Positions 32,161-36,300 of a DNA stretch of 36,300 nt are shown piece by piece. Where the stretch lies: positions 1-36,300 of the forward strand of contig CAYZRX010000034.1 in the NCBI GenBank assembly GCA_964480945.1, read 5' to 3'. The notes under the pieces were generated by a model. It was not told where the DNA came from. It did not search any database and saw only the letters and a list, made by a program, of their open reading frames with translations. A program made the position numbers and the translations under genes. Source of the stretch: VGWB01 sp964480945. GTDB lineage: Bacteria; Bacteroidota; Ignavibacteria; UBA10030. Within the stretch, counting starts at the first letter, position 1. Each line of letters starts with the position of its first letter.

Positions 32161-34317
32161 CTACAGCAATCCGTTTCTCTTCCTCAGAAACCACTCGGCA
32201 GCAAACAGGAGAATCACGAGCGCCAGCATCCAGCTCCTGTTCCACAACTCTATTTCACTGGAGCGAACTGCTTCACGCGGCCGGAAGCCAGGGAGAGCCG
32301 CAATGTCGTGGGGGAGCGCAGCAATCGAAAGCGCGTCGTAGTAGCGTCCTCCCGTGCTTGCCGCGATCTGTTGGAGGAGAAACCGGTTCATTCGAGTCTC
32401 CTGGAACTCGACGTTCAGCCCCCCGACGGAAAACGTACCGTGTTCCTCGGCGAGTTGACGACCTCCGGATGTCACGCGAGCAGTGTACGCGTAATCGCCC
32501 TCGGGGAGCGGGTCGAGCGCACCCTCAAAAAGGCCGTTGCCGATCGGTGCGAGCGTCACCTGATTGGACTCGCTTCCTCGCGTCACAACGACGGACACTT
32601 CGGCGTCGTCGATCGGCTCGTAGCTGCTGTTGTACACCTGTCCCGTGAACTCAATCGGGTCCTGCCCCTCAAACGTTTCCTTCACAGGTCGAATGATGAC
32701 AGGCCGCTCATCCTCACGCGTGGCGAGCCACCGAACGCCGTTGGAGAGAAATGCCTCCAGCAGGTTTTCAGATCCCGGCACGGTCCCCGAGTAGCTCTTC
32801 CACCTCCAGATGCCGTACCCGAGCAGCGCGAGCGATTTCCTGCGGTTGACGTTCCGGCTCACCAGGAGGGGACTTTGCATGGTGATCGACTGAATGCGCA
32901 TCTGCCCCAGAACCTCGGCCTCGACCTTCGCGCGGAACGTCGCAGCGAGGGTGAACAACGGCGGAAGCTTGCTCCACACATCCGTTGGAGCCGAGAGCTT
33001 GAGGATCGGGTTGTTCCTTTCGGCGTCCGGGATCGCGATGAAACTCTCGATCTCTTCACCCGCGCCGACCGGGACGATCATCGGCAGCACGGGTTCGAGC
33101 AGGCGCGCCTTCTGCAGATCCGTGGTCCGGCTGAGGATGAAGAATATTCCCGCTCCCCCCTCCGCTGCATTCAGAACGGCTGAGATGGAGCCGGGCGAAC
33201 TCGTGGCGACCGGGAACCCGACGAGAATGACGCACTCCGACCCATTCAGCGCGTTTGCACTCAGCGGTCCTTCATAGAACTCTCCGTTCCCTCGTTCAAC
33301 AAATGTCCTCAGCTCGATGTTCTTGTCACCCTCCAAGGCGCGGCGAACGAACGCAACGTCCGGGCTTGGGGCTCCGGCGATCAACACGACGCGCATCTTG
33401 CTTTTCAACACCTTCGTGTAGAACGATGAGCGGTTGTTCAGGTAGCTTACCTCGCCGGGAAGCTGAGAGACATCCACCGTGAATTTCTGAATCCCTTCTT
33501 TGTCCGGAACGAAAGTGAGCGGCACGGTGTACTCACGCGAGCCCGGCTGCAGTATCAGCATGCGCTGGTCGAGAGTTTTCCCCTCGCCCCCAAGCGTCAC
33601 TTCAACCCGCCCGCCGTTATAGCCCGAGCTCTTAACGGTGACGTTCACAGGCACCCTGTTGCCAACATAGGTGATGTTGTTCGTATTCACCCGGCGGATC
33701 AGCAGGTCCTGCTGTTCGGCGGTGTCACCGACACCGACGGCAAACACAGGCACGCCGAGGTTTTCCGCTTCGTAGAGCGGGTTCGACCCGACGGTGGAGT
33801 TTCCATCGGTCAACAGGAGAACGCACTGCAGGTTCCTTCGGGCTGCCGTCTCCCTCAACCCTCTGAGAGCCCCAGCGATGTCCGTCCCATCGCCTGTCAG
33901 AGTCAGCGAATCAATCGCCAGCGCCGATGGGAAGTGCGTCTTCGTGTCGAATGTTTCATAGAGAGCAGATCCAATGGAACCGAGGCTCCGCATCGCGGGT
34001 GAGTCGATTGTCCTGAAGAGAAGCTCCTTTCGCTCGCCCGTTCTGTCTTTGATCGTCATGCTCTTCGAATTGTCCACGAGCACTGCAACCACCGGCTGCT
34101 CGACCGCACGGCGGACAAGCGAAAGGAGCGGCTCGCCGATCAGGAAGAAGACCAGGAACAGGCCGAGAGCGCGCAGGGTAAGGAGGACGACCTTCAAGCC
34201 CCGGGGGATGGGCGGAACTGTGAACCGATACGCGTAGAGAGAGCCGGCAAACGCAAGGACAGCGGCCAGGGGAAACAGGAACAGATACATCGTTGCCGAA
34301 AGATGAATTTCAGGCAT
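32161..34317 (-). CDS. VWA-domain membrane protein (BatA-like, MoxR-associated)
   Basis: 718 residues from the ATG at 34317. Two N-terminal membrane helices (~10-30, 42-62). A von Willebrand A domain follows with an intact MIDAS: DNSKS (82-86), Thr/Asp in GDGTDIAGAL, TDGNST (~171). Then comes a large beta-rich region (~210-680) with Ig-like stretches and a glutamine-amidotransferase-like fold around VVLIAGAPSPDVAF. One C-terminal membrane helix (WMLALVILLFAAEWFL). This layout is found in Bat/COG-type proteins encoded beside MoxR ATPases, and a MoxR end lies two genes upstream. It probably monitors or modifies periplasmic protein complexes under MoxR control; the function is inference. Confidence 0.88.
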   Translation of the reverse strand: MPEIHLSATMYLFLFPLAAVLAFAGSLYAYRFTVPPIPRGLKVVLLTLRALGLFLVFFLIGEPLLSLVRRAVEQPVVAVLVDNSKSMTIKDRTGERKELLFRTIDSPAMRSLGSIGSALYETFDTKTHFPSALAIDSLTLTGDGTDIAGALRGLRETAARRNLQCVLLLTDGNSTVGSNPLYEAENLGVPVFAVGVGDTAEQQDLLIRRVNTNNITYVGNRVPVNVTVKSSGYNGGRVEVTLGGEGKTLDQRMLILQPGSREYTVPLTFVPDKEGIQKFTVDVSQLPGEVSYLNNRSSFYTKVLKSKMRVVLIAGAPSPDVAFVRRALEGDKNIELRTFVERGNGEFYEGPLSANALNGSECVILVGFPVATSSPGSISAVLNAAEGGAGIFFILSRTTDLQKARLLEPVLPMIVPVGAGEEIESFIAIPDAERNNPILKLSAPTDVWSKLPPLFTLAATFRAKVEAEVLGQMRIQSITMQSPLLVSRNVNRRKSLALLGYGIWRWKSYSGTVPGSENLLEAFLSNGVRWLATREDERPVIIRPVKETFEGQDPIEFTGQVYNSSYEPIDDAEVSVVVTRGSESNQVTLAPIGNGLFEGALDPLPEGDYAYTARVTSGGRQLAEEHGTFSVGGLNVEFQETRMNRFLLQQIAASTGGRYYDALSIAALPHDIAALPGFRPREAVRSSEIELWNRSWMLALVILLFAAEWFLRKRNGLL

Positions 34318-34346
34318 TCGCCGCAATTTCTGTATAGAAAAATCGG

Positions 34347-36200
34347 TTACTTGATGAGCAGCATCGTGCGAGAGAAAGTTGAAGAAGATGTTGTGAGGCG
34401 ATAAACATAGACGCCGGATGCAACCCGGCGGCCGAAGTCGTCCAGTCCATCATACCAGACAAATTGATTCTCGCCCCGTGCGGAGTTTCCTCGATAGAGC
34501 ACTCGCACACGCTGCCCCAGTATGTTGTAGATCGCGAGCTCGATTTCCTGTGCTGCCGGAGCGTCGACCGTGATCGTCGTCGTGCCGTTGAACGGATTCG
34601 GATAATTAGTGTGAAGAACAAACTGATCGGGAACCTGCCCGGGGCCGCCCCCCTGAGAGATGCCGACGGCCCGAGACGCATCGACCATCCCCCAACCATA
34701 GAAATCGTTGGGATATGATGCAGTCCTTGAGGACCCATCGGAGATCTGTTGAGCCGTGGTGATCATGCGAGCGCGGACTTCCATCGGCGTCAGGCCCGGG
34801 TTCGCGGAAAGAATCAGCGCTGCCACCCCGGCAGCCAGGGGAGTTGCCGCGGAGGTCCCGCTGAAGTAGGGCGTATAACCCGTGTCGCCGCTGACGGCAT
34901 TATCGTTGACGCCTGGAGCCACGACCTCGGGTTTGATTCGACCATCCGAAGTAGGGCCGGTGGAGCTGAAGCCTGCAAGGATTCCGTCAGACCACACGGC
35001 CCCAACGGCAACGATGCTGTCCGCATCGGCTGGCGCAATCAGCGTCCCCGTCGTTTGCGTCAGCAAGTCGCGGTAGTTCCCCTCGTTTCCCATCGCGGTA
35101 ACCAGGAGCACCCCCTTCCGCGCGGCGATGCGTGCTGCTTTGGTCGTCGTCGCAGTCAGGCCATTCATGTCTTCATAGGTATAGCTTGGCCCGTCCACGA
35201 ACGCATTGTAGCCGAGTGAGGATGAGACGACATCCGCGCCAAGTTGCTCCTCCCACTCTAGTCCTGCCACAAAAAGATCTTCTTCAATCCGAAAGTCTGC
35301 GAACGGACCGCTGCTGTCAATCTCCGTCTTGGCTAAGATGAATGAAGCACCGTACGCTGCACCGACAAGCTTCCCGCTTGCGAATCCCCCCAGGATCGAG
35401 AGCGTAGAGGCCCCGTGATCGCCCTGTCCGAGATACTCCAATGAATCGCGAGACGTATTTTGTCTTTGATGGATGAAATCGTACTCAGCGATGACCTTGA
35501 TGTTCTTCAGGGCAGGATGCGTCTGGTGATAATTGAATCCGTCATCAAGCATGCCGACGATGACGCCTGCGCCATTAATTCCTCGCTGGTGCACATCGAC
35601 AACTCTGATAGCATTCAACTGCGTGTACGATGGACCGTAATCGAGAGATGGCGTTGCCTGCAGCTTCAGCAAAGGTCTCTGCTCCTGCAAGGGCAGAATC
35701 TTCGGTTCCTTCCTGAGGAAGACAGCAACCGGCTTAATTGATGCTACGAAAGGAAGAGATTGAACTGCGGTTCTCTGCTGCGCCGTAAGTTCCGCCGAGA
35801 CCGCGTTGAACCAACGCGAGACCGAACGGATGCGAGCGCCCGTCGCTTGGACCGCATGGATGTACGCCGGATCGACAGGAAGATCGAGCTCGTCGATAAG
35901 CCTGCCGGGAGGAAGAACTTTTGATCGACGCCAGATCGCCCGTTCGGATATCCCCAGAGTGCTTGGATCGATCGAGGAAAGGTTGCGTCCGGTCGCGGAA
36001 CCGCGGTCACGGAACGCGATCCAGAGGCGTTCGGAAGGGGGAGTCTGGGAGAATGACGACGCTCCGCCGGTCAGGGTGAGCAGGAGGAGGACTGCAAGCT
36101 TCGCAGCGCACGTGCCGAGCCTATTTCCACCGGGAGATCGTACACCAGGGCGACGTGCCGATCTCATCAAAACCACGTCGTGCCTCAAGCGCCTGCTCAT
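34347..36200 (-). CDS. Subtilisin-like serine peptidase (S8) with T9SS C-terminal sorting domain
   Basis: 617 residues. Signal peptide with long basic N-region (~1-52, cut near ASSFSQ). Propeptide/inhibitor-like region ~55-170. Catalytic domain ~190-515: Asp219 (VGMLDDGF), His262 (GDHGASTLSILGG), oxyanion Asn372 (AMGNEG), Ser450 (SGTSAATPLAAG). The C-terminal ~90 residues carry YPNPFNGTTTITV, YNILGQRVRVL, WYDGLDDFG, ASGVYVYRL and end LLIK, a type-A sorting signal of the Bacteroidota type IX system. So it is exported to the outer surface or released. Its ATG overlaps the MoxR stop (ATGA), showing coupled translation. Its place between MoxR and VWA genes is unusual. Confidence 0.95.
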   Translation of the reverse strand: MSRRLRHDVVLMRSARRPGVRSPGGNRLGTCAAKLAVLLLLTLTGGASSFSQTPPSERLWIAFRDRGSATGRNLSSIDPSTLGISERAIWRRSKVLPPGRLIDELDLPVDPAYIHAVQATGARIRSVSRWFNAVSAELTAQQRTAVQSLPFVASIKPVAVFLRKEPKILPLQEQRPLLKLQATPSLDYGPSYTQLNAIRVVDVHQRGINGAGVIVGMLDDGFNYHQTHPALKNIKVIAEYDFIHQRQNTSRDSLEYLGQGDHGASTLSILGGFASGKLVGAAYGASFILAKTEIDSSGPFADFRIEEDLFVAGLEWEEQLGADVVSSSLGYNAFVDGPSYTYEDMNGLTATTTKAARIAARKGVLLVTAMGNEGNYRDLLTQTTGTLIAPADADSIVAVGAVWSDGILAGFSSTGPTSDGRIKPEVVAPGVNDNAVSGDTGYTPYFSGTSAATPLAAGVAALILSANPGLTPMEVRARMITTAQQISDGSSRTASYPNDFYGWGMVDASRAVGISQGGGPGQVPDQFVLHTNYPNPFNGTTTITVDAPAAQEIELAIYNILGQRVRVLYRGNSARGENQFVWYDGLDDFGRRVASGVYVYRLTTSSSTFSRTMLLIK

Positions 36201-36300
36201 AACGAATCATTGACGAGCTTTTCGATGATTCGGATGGTTGAGACGCCTTCCGCCTCGGCATTGAAACTCGTGACGATGCGATGTCGCAACACGGGCCCCG
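36197..36300 (-). CDS. MoxR-family AAA+ ATPase, C-terminal end
   Basis: Only the last ~34 residues are in the window: GPVLRHRIVTSFNAEAEG then a final helix RIIEKLVNDSL and TGA. The VLRHRIxxxFxAEAEG motif is the sensor-2/C-terminal signature of MoxR ATPases. Its stop overlaps the subtilase start by ATGA, so the run MoxR - peptidase - VWA is likely one operon. The rest lies beyond the right edge. Confidence 0.88.
   Translation of the reverse strand, partial: GPVLRHRIVTSFNAEAEGVSTIRIIEKLVNDSL

Overview
The window is a metagenome-style scaffold (two runs of exactly 100 N) from a moderately GC-rich bacterium. It probably belongs to the FCB superphylum (Bacteroidota/Ignavibacteriota/Chlorobiota side). 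The best evidence is a subtilase whose last ~90 residues look like a type-A type IX secretion (T9SS) sorting domain (YPNPFN, LGQ, ASGVYVYRL, terminal LLIK). The lineage call is inference; no marker gene here settles it. Nearly everything is on the minus strand except a plus-strand block from about 16.0 to 23.8 kb.

Region 1 (1-11.4 kb, minus; transcription runs right to left) is a compact type IV filament (type IV pilus / type II secretion-like) locus wrapped in signalling genes. In order of transcription: a CheY-like receiver protein behind a near-leaderless promoter, a degenerate histidine-kinase-like protein, an NtrC-type sigma-54 activator interrupted by an assembly gap, and a possible sigma-54 promoter. 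Then come two small pilin-like proteins, two tandem paralogous double-zinc-ribbon proteins, a PilC/GspF platform protein, and a PilB/GspE ATPase. Last are a receiver protein with a kinase-like but His-less helical tail, a third pilin-like protein, and a long ER/K-helix protein that runs off the left edge. None of the three pilin-like proteins shows the usual prepilin-peptidase site with Glu+5. No secretin, PilMNOP or peptidase gene is present. This is the strongest candidate here for an under-described system.

Region 2 (11.6-15.7 kb, minus) is mostly housekeeping: tRNA-Val(UAC), a class I/II aminotransferase, the ribosome-associated GTPase TypA/BipA, and a flavoprotein closer to iodotyrosine deiodinase than to ordinary nitroreductases, with a good terminator behind it.

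Region 3 (16.0-23.8 kb, plus) starts with mfd. It continues with a MarR regulator, NADPH:FMN/quinone reductase, DoxX membrane protein, MhqO-like double-VOC ring-cleaving dioxygenase and YciI-like protein. After an intergenic patch of branched palindromes comes a CatE-like double-VOC dioxygenase. The set resembles the MhqR-type quinone/catechol stress regulons of Firmicutes.

Region 4 (23.9-29.99 kb, minus) has two cation-diffusion-facilitator (CDF) transporters around a NagX/HGSNAT-like membrane acetyltransferase. One CDF has three tandem cytoplasmic domains. Then comes an enolase-superfamily OSBS/N-succinylamino-acid racemase with its GNAT partner. The second N-run, between the CDF and the racemase, is flanked by identical 55-bp sequences and is almost certainly an assembly-join artefact.

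Region 5 (30.2-36.3 kb, minus) contains a VanX-like D-Ala-D-Ala dipeptidase lipoprotein, a secreted esterase, a BatA-like VWA membrane protein, the T9SS-tagged subtilase, and the C-terminal end of a MoxR AAA+ ATPase coupled to the subtilase by an ATGA overlap.
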